Source: Monosporascus cannonballus (Eukaryota > Ascomycota > Sordariomycetes > Xylariales). Taken from it: a stretch of DNA of 64,000 bases. Within the stretch, counting starts at the first letter, position 1, and the number at the start of each line of letters is the position of its first letter. Of this stretch, positions 12,236 through 23,451 are shown piece after piece. A program made the translations under genes and the position numbers. The notes beneath the pieces were generated by a model that saw nothing but the letters and a program-made list of their open reading frames with translations, was not told where the DNA came from and searched no databases. The stretch covers positions 62,001-126,000 of the forward strand of contig QJNS01000096.1 of assembly GCA_004154925.1 (NCBI GenBank). The letters run 5' to 3'.

Positions 12236-15200
12236 TTTGCCTGAAATGCTGCGTGCACTGCTTGCTGCTCTCTGGCTCTCTGTCTATTGTGGCCTTTGGA
12301 GAGTGGTCATGTAGGCCCCCGGCGGCTTGGGAGAATGTGAACTGGGAGAGAGGAAGAAAGGTAGGTCCCCAAGCACAGGTAACTCGAAGAGAGGGCACAA
12401 TTTATTTAGTACGCGAGAGGGTTCGAAGGGTCCGCGGATAAATGGAGCGATGAGGCGGAGCAGATATGGTTATGTATGCGACCGCCGGCCAAGCGGTCCA
12501 AATAAGCATCCACCCCTACCCCGGCAGACCCCATATCGCCAACAGCAGCTTGGCGCTGAGGCATAACTACCTAGCTACCATAGCTGTCTAGGGTGTGCAC
12601 AACCAGGGCGGTAAGCTTGTATGCATGTTACCCGAGATACATACGACTTAATTGGTGCTAATATGTTCTGTTATGACTGTGTAGGAGATTGTGCCGGGGT
12701 GTGGTGGTGGCATCCAGATGGACCATCCGTACGCCCATACTCCACGGAACCAGCCTCGGCTGACGATGTGTACCTAGGCATTCTGCGTGCAGCGTGCGAT
12801 AACCACATTGTCGGGGGTCGGCCCACCAATGCCCACCCCCAAGTCGGAGTAATCTTAGTCAACGGATATATGGACAGGTATAGGGACACAAGTTGGAGAT
12901 TCCGGGTTGCCGAGCATCTCGCTCTACAAAGCAGAGGTCCATGCTGACCGGATTGATATGTACAGGGGTAGAGATAGAGAGACCGATGGGGACTGTCATT
13001 ATACGTACTTAAGGACAGCAAGGGAGAATGGCGGGTTTACGAGCACAGAAACTGGAGAACCAGCTCTCACAGGTGGGGTGCGGAGCTTGGACACTGGGGA
13101 GTTGGACTTGGTCGTTCGATCTTCCCCAAACTCTGCTGGAGACGATGGGGAACACATAAGCTAGGCAGTCTGGGGTGCAACCGTGCCAACAAGGAGAGTC
13201 TCGACAAGACGAAACTCTGCCCTTTCTGCTACATCAGCCTTCGCCTCAAAATCGCAATATGATCCTGGGGGATGCGCACTCAGGAAGCCGCCCTGTCTCG
13301 ATGGACGATAACGAGGCATTGAGAATTTCCTTTCTGCAGCCTCCGTGTATTAGTAGCGCAGACCCATTTTTACGTACATTAGTGAGATTGAATAAGACAT
13401 CGTGGGTCATATAATTGCATTGTTACATTCAGTATGCACATGGGATCCTAATGCTACCAACTTCATACCCATTGGCTGGTTGAATCATTTCTTCCTAGAT
13501 AATCCATTAATTGGACTAACATCCTGGGGACAGATGCAGAAAGGAGGGGTTCAGCGTCAGGGTATCGCTTCGAGTAAATGCAGTAGTGAGTGAAATGCCG
13601 CCGGACTCTCTCGTTTCGAATAGTAAGACCGCACGCGATGACACACATTGCGGATTGTTTGGGACAACAGAACAGTATCTTCTAGGCCTCCTCTCACACT
13701 TTTCGCATTTCAATCCACTAGCTCAGTGGAATATTTGTTGCTGAGCATAAAATCTGGAAAGTACTTGGTCACCGGTACAAGTTCTGGAGATTTCTTAGTG
13801 TACTTCGGCCGTGCATGCCCAAGCCAGCTAGATCTTAGCCGCGGATATTTGCCGGCGGCTCAGCAATGGAAACACTACCCGTTTAAGCTATACCAAGGAA
13901 TGTACCAGTTAAACAGCACCTCAAAGGGCTAGCATCTTCCTGCACGCTGCAGTTACAAATTTTCATGAGTGTTGGTGTGGGAACTCCACCTCCAGACAAG
14001 CGGTAGCATTCCGAACGATTGATTACTGTATTAAGGTCGCGTTTCGTGCCCTGGGCGGGGCCAATGGATACCTAGCTGTGAGGAGCACCAGCTTCCAAAC
14101 GAATGGCAGGCATTCGGTAAACACCAGACTTGTATTTTTACCGTCCAATTGCGTGCGCAATCCGGCCTGGCATTCTCATGGAATCGGTTGACGTAATGGG
14201 GCAACTGTAGGAGTTAACGAAGAATGATTGGCCAATTCGGACGGAAGCGCTGGCCGTCTTAACATTGGTGCGGCTGCGCGTTCGGGGGAATGATCTCCAT
14301 ATGAGACCCACCACTCCCTCTCTCACGCCGTAATTGTAACTCCCATGGCCCTAATTTCAGGAGCTCGCGTCACGGAAGTGGGTCGCCGTTTCCACAATAA
14401 CTGATGTCCTCGCCGTCCGACAAAGGAATAAGAAAATAAAAAGGCCGCTTGAAATTCCCCGCCCGTTCTGTTCCAGACTCATCTGCACTGACCCCCATCT
14501 AAATTCAAAGGCCCACATACGATCCTCCGAAAAACACATACCGGATAGACTCCTTCAAAGAGCCTCAAATCAAGGTTTGCCCTTCCCCGCACTTTGCTGA
14601 CATGAGTTCAAGCTTCTCGGCTTGCTGCGCCACTCGGCACTAAGCGGGCCTGCCTAATTTACCATGTGGCGATGCCTTGGCTGACGACCTGCTATTTGCT
14701 TGGCTGCTTGGCTCAGAATGAAAAAAAAAGTAATGCACGGCTAGGTTAATTTCCCGCTTTCGATGGTCGAGGTGTATGTCGTCAATTTCAATTTCAGGGC
14801 CGAAACGAAGAGTTTCTCGCGTGATGTGCGACTACGAGGTACAAGTGCAATATTAACAGGGTTAGTGGGACTATCCACAGAGATATTGAAACTGGTCTAC
14901 CAAGTGCCTGCGTGTGATGGTAACCAACGAAAGGTCCTTACCTGGACCGACCTCGGAGCTGTTGATAGCCTGCTGCTACCAAGTTTGATGTAGGCCGAGA
15001 TTAATGCGATGCAGGGATAAGTAGAAAGGGGGTCGCATTGTGTAGAATGTCAGCGAATGGATGATTTTCCAGCGCTCTAAACGTAGCTCTCGAGCCTAAT
15101 CTTGAAGGTTTGGAATTTGCTAGGGCTGTTGTGATCGCCAAGCGGACTTGCCAGATGCAGTGCCAATCAATGTGTATGACCGTCACATGGCTGACTCCCA

Positions 15201-16584
15201 CGGATGCGTTCCAAGACTTTGACGCTTCGATCGACTTGTTGGAGCCTTGTGAAACGCAGTTCGTTGGCTCCTGCTGGCTTCTCCGCATTCCCCAGATCAG
15301 CCTCCGCGCATGGAATTTTATGCCAAGACTCCATCGCACAGTCAAAACCGGTGCAATGGAAAGTTTGGAGGTTCGGTCTTGGCGGGTGGAGAAGGGGCCA
15401 GCACCTCTGAGTTCAGGCGTCCATGACAGATCCCTAAGGCGCCCGAGCCGGTCTTAGCTAGCCTAGCAGTAAAAAGTCCCAAAGATGCAGGATTTTGAGA
15501 ATAATGGCGTCTATTCATATACTGTATTTTACTTCGTACGCTGGACTGAGGACCAACGCACCTAGTAGGATCACATTGAGGGGTTGGAACCTCTCAGGAG
15601 CGCAGGAATGGCTCCATGCATCTGTCCCACAAGTTAAAACTCCAGTGGTCCAGGACCCTTAATGTAAGTAGGTAATCAACAGGCAAAACACGTACCTTAC
15701 TAGGTATTGAGCTTCGGTTTTGTCTCACAGGTGCGTATTCATCAAAGTTAGTTTCGCTCGAATGGGATTCTGGATTCTGCCCAGCGGTAATGACGTGGGG
15801 ATTCTGTGTAGATGCTCCCGGAATACTCGGAGAGCTCGTTTTGGGGAAGGCGAAGTTCTCGGGACAGTGCCATGTGGCCGGTGCGGGGAGAGACCTGAGC
15901 CTCCACGATGATCTTAGCCCTTGTAATGCCACGCCTCCTTCGTCCGGATGGAAATACGACGGGTGACCTTTTTCCAAGAACAACTGCCCTTTTTCTAGGA
16001 GTTGCTTGTTTGAAACGCGCTCAAATAGTTGCCGGGAAAAAGCACATACAACACCAGAGATTCGCTGGTCATCACCGACCTGACTAACGGTCTAGCGGTA
16101 TCAGGTATATGGCTAAGGGATAACGGACGGGATCCATAATTTTCCAGATTTTATGGTTATATATAACAAACGGCGCGACTATTAGTAAGATATGCTCAGA
16201 CAAGCTGCGCCCGATTCCTGCCTAAGATGATCCCCTGCGGCTCCTAAGTGACCCTTACCGGTAGGTTCTAAGCGGCTACGACCTAGTCTATGGTATAGAC
16301 TGAATGTAGTGGGTCATTAGTAACCGGGTTAACTGTTAAAGAGACAATAAAAATGGCGAGAACGGGAGAAAAGTTGTACATAGTAAAGGCTACTTACATA
16401 AGGCTCGCGATCACGATTAGACTTGGTGTCATCCAATTCCAAGCCGCGCTGTGATGATAGACTCGTGGTGCCCAGGCTCCTTCATCCATCCATCTTGGCC
16501 TCATCCGTCGCATTCAACTACCAGTACTAACAGCGTAGGCGACATGTATAGAGTTTGTCCAGCACAAACTTATAGATCAAGAAG
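12236..16584. other. Long gene-poor stretch
   Basis: About 4.3 kb of ordinary composition. The first few hundred bases must hold the transporter promoter and 5' UTR. The open frames here (for example 12621-12947 plus, 13648-13932 plus, 15110-15457 plus, 15594-15983 minus) lack domains and splice support. They may be random frames or remnants of decayed genes. No tRNA, rRNA or tandem repeat was seen. Confidence 0.5.
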
Positions 16585-16869
16585 TCAGAAAGCGGCCAAG
16601 CGGAGATGCTTTATAGCGGTTCGCGCACAAGGGTGCGAGATCAAAACGCCTGGATATCGTCTGTCAGGTCGGTTTCGTCGTGGCTTCGCTATGTCAATAT
16701 CAGACTGCTCCGTAAATATCAGCTTACCTAACGAGACACGTTTGTCGACAGTGCACACAACTCGTTTAAACATGCAGATGCCACACGACTGAGTGAAGCT
16801 GATATAATTAGGAGCAGTACTTACAGCAACACGACGATCGTCGGAGACATTGGGAACGTTATCCGCATT
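16585..16869 (-). CDS. Doubtful small ORF with possible intron
   Basis: A minus-strand frame beginning at an ATG near 16869 reads MRITFPMSPTIVVLL, which is signal-peptide-like. It meets a good donor, GTAAGT, at about 16823. If the acceptor TATCAG just downstream is used, the frame continues as FTQSCGICMFKRVVCTVDKR and runs to a stop at 16585. This would be a small, Cys-containing, possibly secreted protein. No family was recognised, and the frame could be chance; transcript evidence would decide. Confidence 0.2.
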   Translation of the reverse strand, partial: NADNVPNVSDDRRVAVSTAPNYISFTQSCGICMFKRVVCTVDKRVSLGKLIFTEQSDIDIAKPRRNRPDRRYPGVLISHPCARTAIKHLRLAAF

Positions 16870-16899
16870 ACGACAACAAGTTGCCGACGACAGCAACAA

Positions 16900-17269
16900 T
16901 GCATCGCTCTCACAGCGCCGCCCGAAATACTATGTCTTCTCATATATAGCTAGGGCACCTGTATCTGCTTCGTACTGATTATCCTTTTAGCAACCATCTT
17001 ATCTCCATTAGCTCTACAGTCTGTACCTCGTACTTCTCGTCCGATGACTCGAAGCCGATAAAGTTGACTACCAGTCACGAACCGACGGGCTGTTCTATAT
17101 CGTCGTATCGTGCCTCTCTCATGCGGCCGCTAGGCAGCAAGCCTATATCGCGAAACCAACTTTGCCATATATATTTTTGGTCGCAGTCTCTCATAGAGTT
17201 TTTGCATACTATTGGTCCGGTATCGGACTTGTTGCCGAACTCTGTCGTCTTGCCAGGCAGCTCCCGATG
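16900..17269. other. Intergenic, nothing recognised
   Basis: Ordinary composition, short frames only, between the doubtful small ORF and the split secreted-protein gene. Confidence 0.5.
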
Positions 17270-18036
17270 CTAGACTATCAGGGAGGTGGCAACGACAGAG
17301 CAGAGGGCGAGCCAGAAACAACTAGAGCGGTAATAACATAAAAGCGGTATCTGTGCCCCTTTACTTTCGAGGACTGTTTCATATGTGAAGGCAACACCAT
17401 CCCCATCCGTATCAATCTCCGGCAGCTCGGTAGCATTAACACGCATGCATATCAACTCAGGACCACCCACCGTCTGCCCCTCATCGCCTGCAGGGAGCTC
17501 GATGCTCATCATCATTACGTGCACCCGATTAGGGTTTGCAATGGGTACCCAAATGGGTACCCATCACTACCCACGACGTAAATTCAAACGTCATAAAAGC
17601 TTAATACTTAGGGTTTCCTAGAAAGATTTATTATACAAGTAATTCTGTATTGTTTACAGATGTTTATTATTTATTTATGATTGAAAATATCATCCGTGGG
17701 TAGTGATGGGTACCCATTTGGGTACCCATTGCAAACCCTAGCTCCTGGAGGGAAATGCTTCCGTATGCCGCCGGGGGAGCAGGGGTTACACCTACGCCAT
17801 GTCCATTCTACATCCCGAAGCACCGAGTCCTCAGCCAGGAATCCCCAGTACTGCTCGAAAAGCCTTAAGGGAACGGAACGTGTCAGGGTGGGATCCCGGT
17901 TGGCTTTTTGGATCACTTCTGGAGTAGGTAGGTCGAGTTCGTTGGACAGCGACGGTCCACAGTGGAACGTAGGACCGTAAAAAGCCGCATGGACACCGAC
18001 TCCCAGCAATGCGAGAAATAGTGATGGTTTTGGCAT
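17270..18036 (-). pseudogene. Secreted-protein gene split by a MITE
   Basis: The 5' part (18036 down to 17741) starts MPKPSLFLALLGVGVHAAFY, a clear signal peptide of about 18 residues. It continues with CGPSLSNELDLP, RLFEQYWGFLAEDS and WTWRRCNPCSPGG to FPPGA. The 3' part (17529 down to 17270) reads VMMMSIELPAGDEGQT, GPELICMRVNATELPEID and ends in a hydrophobic Cys/Leu/Val-rich tail before the TAG at 17270. Leaving out 209 bp (the MITE with one copy of TA) joins the halves in one frame; leaving out 211 bp gives an early stop. The pre-insertion protein would be about 185 residues, possibly GPI-anchored given the hydrophobic end. I do not recognise the family. In the present state translation runs into the MITE and ends near 17671. 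Confidence 0.7.
17530..17740. mobile_element. MITE, 211 bp with 45-bp perfect terminal inverted repeats
   Basis: The left end 17530-17574 starts TAGGGTTTGCAATGGG and contains two GGGTACCC palindromes. The right end 17696-17740 is its exact reverse complement. The internal 121 bp is AT-rich and has no coding capacity. Flanks show no 8-bp repeat; a TA duplication is the only one possible and is supported by the reading-frame argument for the interrupted gene. The copy is free of RIP damage, so insertion looks recent. A second, decayed copy lies at 30833-31027. Confidence 0.93.
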
Positions 18037-18950
18037 TGGGCTCTTCGCTGTTAGTCTGCTGTGAACGGTCGTGGGGGAGTGGACTTCTATTGCTGCGTGG
18101 GAGATTCGATCGTATCGTTACTTGGATTAAAGAAGACAGACAACTGTGGTTCAGGTTATTTGAATAGGAGCAACTAACAGTATTTAAAAACAATACTAGT
18201 AGCTCTCTATGATTTCGCGAAGGGGCAGGCTTCCAAAAACCAAAAACCCCTAATCCTCCCACACGAAATGATGTATGCGAAGTCTGTCATCCTCGAACGA
18301 CAGAATAATTAGGGGGAGCACGGTTGAGCGAATCCCTCAGACACGTATGACAGTATCTGATACATTGCTGATGATCGTTATACAGTTGGTTAGTTGTCGC
18401 TTGCGGCTCAGCTAGATTACTCGGCATTTGTCCAATCAGATACTCTGACCAGTGGGTTGATAGATCGACCGCGTAGTCATCCTGCATCCCTTTTGACCGG
18501 GCTCCCATGTCACACTAAACCTAATATTGTAGGTAGCTATTCACAGAATATACGTAATCAGCTAAATACTAGACCTACAACAAGTTACAACGCCAACCTC
18601 TGGAAATCCTGGAAATATCTGGCTCTTGATATGGCATCACTGCCAACGTAGAAAAGCCTTGCTGGCAGTAACTGTATGTGGAACTGTCTAAATTTAGGCC
18701 ACATATCTCCAATATCTGAGTTAAGTACGCTGGCTGTTCATCCTACTGATACGGTGACTAATTTGATAGTGCGAAAGTGCAAATAGACATTGTTATTTTC
18801 TTCATATGGATATGTCAGGCTATGTGGGTGACACGCACGGCTTAGATAATGATGCAAAATGCAGAAACTTGCAAATGAATTAATCCCTATCTGATACAGA
18901 GACGACCGCAGTACTCTCAAATACCTTTGTTCGCCCTAAAGCAAAGCCGC
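18037..18950. other. Intergenic, nothing recognised
   Basis: Promoter side of the split secreted-protein gene, then sequence with only short unconvincing frames. No repeat or RNA gene was seen. Confidence 0.5.
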
Positions 18951-19352
18951 CTATTCGCCGCATTTATATGAGCCGTATCTGATGCTCCGCCCTTTGAGAT
19001 TAACCTGACAGCTATAGTTGTTGTCGGCGAGGTTGCCATCTTCAGCGACCTCCTCCCAGTACTTCTCTCAGACCGATTTACCCATGCAGCCCGCATTGCT
19101 CGGACTCCCGTCGAAGAGGGAGACCTTACACCTGTCGTCCTAGTCCGAAATCAGCATGGCTTGGACGTCCTCGAGGCCAAGCAAGCTGCAGCTCTCCTGA
19201 CAGGGTAGGCCTCCCCGCTCGGTGTCCGCGGTACCGCCGTGATCGCCGCAGTTCGGCTGGGTGTCCCAGAACTCGATTAGCCACGCACTGGTCTGGCTAA
19301 GGAGTGGGAGCATGGTGAGGACGGTGCGAGTGACGGTGCTGGAGGCGTGCAT
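18951..19352 (-). pseudogene. Cysteine-rich small secreted protein, two in-frame stops
   Basis: From the ATG at 19352 one frame of 134 codons runs to a final TAG at 18951, with only two internal stops: TAG at 19140-19142 and TGA at 19068-19070. The N-terminus (MHASSTVTRTVLTMLPLLSQ) is a plausible signal peptide cleaved before AWLIEFWDTQPNCGD. Downstream come GGLPCQESCSLLGLEDVQ, DDRCKVSLFDGSPSNAGCMG, NNYSCQVNLKGR and a final YKCGE. Seven cysteines are spread over the mature part. Both stops are one G-to-A step from TGG, the RIP-type change read on the coding strand. The layout is that of a fungal effector-like protein; no family or function is assigned. Confidence 0.7.
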
Positions 19353-19513
19353 GGCGGTTCTGGTACAGGTTGGGTAGATATGGGTTAAAATTGGAGGCTT
19401 AGAGACCAGCCGTAACGGATGGAGATGTATTGGGTATTGTGGTTGTAGAAGATGACGATGCTTCGCCCAAAAGATTTTGAATGTGCTTCAGTGTGTAGTA
19501 ATAGCAACATGCT

Positions 19514-20181
19514 GTGACCTCGCTTGTCACGAGACATAGGTACTGCTGCGGGAAAGACTGTAACAGGGACATCTCGACCTGGAAACGAGACGAGGAGGTG
19601 TTCCACAGAGATTTTACCGAGATCAAGCGAGCCCCGCCGCTCGACCTTTTATCCTGGGGGGATGGCACTTGTAAATATGTCAAAGACGAAGACGCATATA
19701 CGACATGCGGCCCACATATCATGAATGTCGCAAAGACCGAATGCCTTATTAACAGTACTAACTGTAAAGCCGTAATTAAGTACAGCACCGGAATCGGGAT
19801 AACGAATGGCTAAAATATCCAGGTTAACGTTAGCGCCGAAATCTTTAAGGTTATATTTTTTTAAGCTCTCTGGCGGATACGAACGTTCCGAAAGCGAAAG
19901 CCAAAAGTTCTCTGTTAGCCACTTTGCGCCAAACGGACATAAAAAAAATGATACTTCCAGCCATTATACGTCTGTAAGTAACGCCTCTTTTATGCATTGC
20001 GATGCGAAGTTCACGTTTCTGGAGTCTTGGTAGCTAATACTGCCGAATGTGGAAAGGGACATTTCGAAGGTAACTGCGAGATTTTTAACTGGCCTAAATT
20101 GGGGACGAGCCATTCTGCGTCCAGAAGATGTTTCCTGGCAGCGTACCTGACGGCGCCTACGGGGCTATTACCACCGACTGA
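19514..20181 (+). pseudogene. Decayed secreted-type cysteine-containing protein gene
   Basis: Coding-like stretches follow each other on the plus strand. CKYVKDEDAYTTCGPHI, NVAKTECLINSTNC and AVIKYSTGIGITNG run to a TAA at about 19812. In the same frame NIQVNVSAEIFKV follows, then a T-run where the frame shifts to KLSGGYERSESESQKFSV and SHFAPNGHK. After another shift come ANTAECGKGHFEGNCEIFNW and finally FPGSVPDGAYGAITTD before the TGA at 20179. The paired cysteines and Asn/Thr-rich sequence suggest an extracellular protein. The start lies upstream of 19514 and is not resolved. At least one stop and two frameshifts make it dead unless some breaks are introns. It diverges from the neighbouring cysteine-rich pseudogene. 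No family was recognised. Confidence 0.5.
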
Positions 20182-22092
20182 GATTCTGTCTCGGAGCACA
20201 CAATAGGTGGTGATGGGCGCAGGCGTATAAGTGGTTGAAGGGGATTCATTTGATATACCGGCATCGAAATACGATGGTTTAGTGGATATACTCTTCAAAA
20301 CGCTTGATTTTCGTCTTCTGCATGTTACTGGTATGGATTCTATGGGATCCAGGTCGTTTTGGTGTAAATCATTCTTTAGCAAAAATGATTTGGTCTGCGC
20401 AGCTTGCAGCTTATGAGATATCACTACAGGATGTTTTTATACATTTGCTAGTTTTGTCGTAGTTACCCCTATCTATGATAAGTGCCAAGGAGTTCCCATA
20501 TGATCGAGGCAAGGGAATAGGTAATAATTAGAGACGGAGAATATGTTTTATTCGGAAACGTAGAACTTAGACGCTCAGAAGATGGTAGGTATGTGGCGTA
20601 TTAGAAATTGACATCCTAATTGCGTCCACTTCGATAAAGGCTGAACTTGCTGTTGCATAACGAGTAGCAGGTAAATTTAAGCCACAGTAGTAGACCAAGT
20701 GTTTTCTAGGTCATTAACAACGGACAAGTGGATTTCTTGGGATCAAGGGCCATCACTGGGCGTTGAACCTCTAGCCAAGTTATGCGTTGAGGGTGGAGCT
20801 CTAGTCTAGACCGTCTCCTATTTGAATGCTGGGAGCAGTAACACGATGTTGACATATGGGACTTCAAGTTATTCTCTCCCTGAAGAGATATCACTACTTT
20901 TGACACTGCCATAGAAAACATTCTCTTAAAGGGAGGTTAGGGAGGTTGGGCAAACCAACTACATGCATATGCTCTGACCAATAAACCAGGCCCCTGACTG
21001 ATATCGCCAGAATGCTGTATTAATCTGGCAGAGAAAGGATAAATCACTAATATGCCAGCCTCCTTCTATCTGTAGTTGCTTTACGTATCTAGGAATCCCT
21101 TAGTTAAACAAACCGCGGCATGTATTTTAGTCTTGGTACTAAGATTTATATTTTAATGAATTTATTTCTTCCAACTCGCCATATCGCATCTCGTATCATT
21201 AGCTGAGTAAAGTGGGAAAGCACGAAAAAGTCTGAGTTCTCGGTTCGTACCTTCCAGCACGCTGCTAGACCTCCTATTGACACACGCAATATACAAGCTT
21301 TTAGGCAATTAAGTCTTGCCATAAACAATGTATTAGAAATTTAGTAGGGCTTTGTAAGAGTAGATGAAATTTACGGATGAGGGTGCCCATTTCCCAGTAA
21401 ACATTCCTAATGTGATCAGGCTAGACGGCCATTCTCCCATATTCTGTGTTGAGTGTTCGCACTGTTTACCTAGATTGTCTATACGCTTCTCGTACCTGCC
21501 TACTTACCTAGCTAGGTATATATTCCTCCTTTATGACGTTAGGCAGCCTCGAACATCTGAGTTGCATGCCTTATCCAATAAACGAGCCTGTTTACCGCCT
21601 GAGGTAACTTCAAAATTCTTCAAGGAAAACACTGAGTGAAAGGCGTCAGTCTTCGTCCTCCATAAGTGTCCCACCGCTTCACCAGAAACTTTCTCAAGAG
21701 TCTGCATCTGGGTCCCCCAAAAGAACACATCTTATCACATTAGAGAAAGCCGGTCCATACTGAGAACCAGACTAAGGGCCCACAGCGTGGCCACTACTGA
21801 CCGCTGCCGTCTATTCAATCACGAGGTCTACAGGCGAATTGTGAGTAGAACCAGACGTCCCAAGAACTATTGTCGGCTGCGACATGAAACTTCCCCTTCA
21901 CCTGTGACACACGATCACCCAATTTACTATTTCATCTCAACCCTTTTCCACGATCATGCACTCTTTCAGGATAATCATAATTGTGCTCGAAGTCGCGATC
22001 CCAGACAATCTAACCGAATCCATGGGCTCTTTGGTCGACGTATCAAACCCTTTTCCCACTCAGACACAGGATTGATTTCAATCAAAATAGCT
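20182..22092. other. Gene-poor stretch and RBR 5' region
   Basis: No convincing gene. A short plus-strand frame at 20231-20416 has no motif. The last 300 bp before 22093 is an open frame without its own ATG-supported function and reads like a 5' untranslated region for the RBR gene. Confidence 0.5.
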
Positions 22093-23451
22093 ATGGAGAA
22101 CTCTTTGCCTGTGCCTCCAAGGGCTCCGTCTTCCTTGGATACAGGAACGGAAGCAGAAATGGAAATCGATCATATCGCCGATGTGGGAAACAATGAGCCC
22201 CAAGACACTACTATGGAAGGCAATACGACTTGGTTCCCGAGCTATGTAGACGGCGACATGGATATCGAAATGGACGAAGCAGCAGGTCTCTCACTCGACG
22301 AGGCCCGTCCGCAAGCCGCGACCGAGATTGAAGCGCAGGCGATCGCGGAAGAGTCAAACGAGACAGAAGGACAGATGGCAGAACCTTTCGATCACGAGGT
22401 CGAAAACCCATTTCAGACCACGCTAGATGGCATGGACGAGCTCAGCCGAGTCCTGATTGAGCAGTTACTGAATCAGGGGCGGGCCATCACGCTTGACTGG
22501 AGTGCACAGCCTGACATGAACCCCTCCCCAAACCCCGCTGTGGCTCCTGATGTGACTCGACAAGGTATCATGGACGATGATGGAGAGGACCACGACGGAG
22601 ACGATACTGATGAGCACCACGGAAGCGATGAAGGTGACGATCCCAATGCTGATCCCAATCGTTCAACCCCCCATTTCGCCTGGGTGGATAGACGAGACGC
22701 TGCCACAGAGACTACTAAATGTCCCGCTTGCACGCTTGAAGTCGCCCCCAACGAGATTGTCTACCTGGTCTGTGGGCACCCGTGGTGCAAGGATTGCCTG
22801 AACAACCATCTTCGGGCTTCTCTCAGCAGCCGACAGAACTATCCTTCGCGCTGTTGCCGTTCTACCCCTAACGGGATCGACTTATCTGTCATCCAGGCTT
22901 ACCTCGATGAAGATGTTCTATTCCGGCTTATTGATGTAGGCGAAGAGTACGCCAGCAAAGACCCTAAATTCTGCTTTGATCCTAAATGCAGTGCATTCAT
23001 TCCAGTTCCAGAGACTGAAAGCCAGCAGACCGCTCAATGGGTAACCTGTCAACGCTGCAAGAGGGTTACCTGCACCGAGTGCAAAGGAGACAAGGACCTG
23101 CACCCGACGCCAGAACAGCATCCTGATCTAATAAGCAAGGAGGACAGAGAGCTTGCTGAGAAAGAAGGATGGAAGCAATGCCCTAACCGGAAGTGCCGGA
23201 AAATGATCGAGAGAACCGAGGGGTGTGATCACATGAAATGTGAATGTGGCACACATTTCTGCTACCAGTGCGGGCGCCACCTTGGCGGTCGCGATGTGAC
23301 TGAGATGGCCTGCAACTGCCGAGGGCAGAACCCTTGGGTGAACCGATTAGAGCAGTGGCAGTTCGATCCGAACCCCGAGGGTGAGGATGCTGAGCTGGAC
23401 TCCGACCTGGACTCTGATTCCGACCTGGACCCCGATTCCGACCTGGACTAA
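22093..23451 (+). CDS. RBR (RING-IBR-RING) E3 ubiquitin ligase
   Basis: Intronless, 452 residues from the ATG at 22093. The frame stays open upstream to 21787 but lacks an ATG there, so this start is preferred. Residues 1-205 are acidic and low complexity. RING1 starts at Cys210 (CPACTLEVAPNEIVYLVCGH, then CKDC). The in-between domain is around residues 293-340 (FCFDPKC ... CQRC ... CTEC). RING2 starts at Cys363 (CPNRKCRKMIERTEGCDHMKC, then FCYQCG). Cys378 in the GCDH motif is the expected catalytic cysteine that takes ubiquitin from the E2 before passing it to substrate. The C-terminus is a short DSD/DLD acidic repeat. All zinc ligands appear present. Substrate unknown; in fungi such genes are often expanded and variable. 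Confidence 0.9.
   Translation: MENSLPVPPRAPSSLDTGTEAEMEIDHIADVGNNEPQDTTMEGNTTWFPSYVDGDMDIEMDEAAGLSLDEARPQAATEIEAQAIAEESNETEGQMAEPFDHEVENPFQTTLDGMDELSRVLIEQLLNQGRAITLDWSAQPDMNPSPNPAVAPDVTRQGIMDDDGEDHDGDDTDEHHGSDEGDDPNADPNRSTPHFAWVDRRDAATETTKCPACTLEVAPNEIVYLVCGHPWCKDCLNNHLRASLSSRQNYPSRCCRSTPNGIDLSVIQAYLDEDVLFRLIDVGEEYASKDPKFCFDPKCSAFIPVPETESQQTAQWVTCQRCKRVTCTECKGDKDLHPTPEQHPDLISKEDRELAEKEGWKQCPNRKCRKMIERTEGCDHMKCECGTHFCYQCGRHLGGRDVTEMACNCRGQNPWVNRLEQWQFDPNPEGEDAELDSDLDSDSDLDPDSDLD

Noticed and set aside
12621..12947. 108-codon plus-strand frame in the gene-poor region
   Set aside because: No motif, no splice signals, and a similarly long frame (12671-13021) exists on the opposite strand; likely chance.
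15110..15457. 115-codon plus-strand frame overlapping an equally long minus-strand frame
   Set aside because: Neither strand gives a recognisable protein; I could not choose between them.
15594..15983. 129-codon minus-strand frame
   Set aside because: Sequence is Ser/Pro/Leu-rich without domain, and no supporting exon structure or recognised family.
12236..16584. tRNA gene search by eye for GGTTCGANNCC B boxes
   Set aside because: The only GTTCGAA-like hits (for example near 12421) lack a matching A box and cloverleaf.
17530..17740. Reading the MITE as an intron of the secreted-protein gene
   Set aside because: Its ends are TAGGG...CCCTA perfect inverted repeats, not splice sites, and a second copy exists at 30833-31027.
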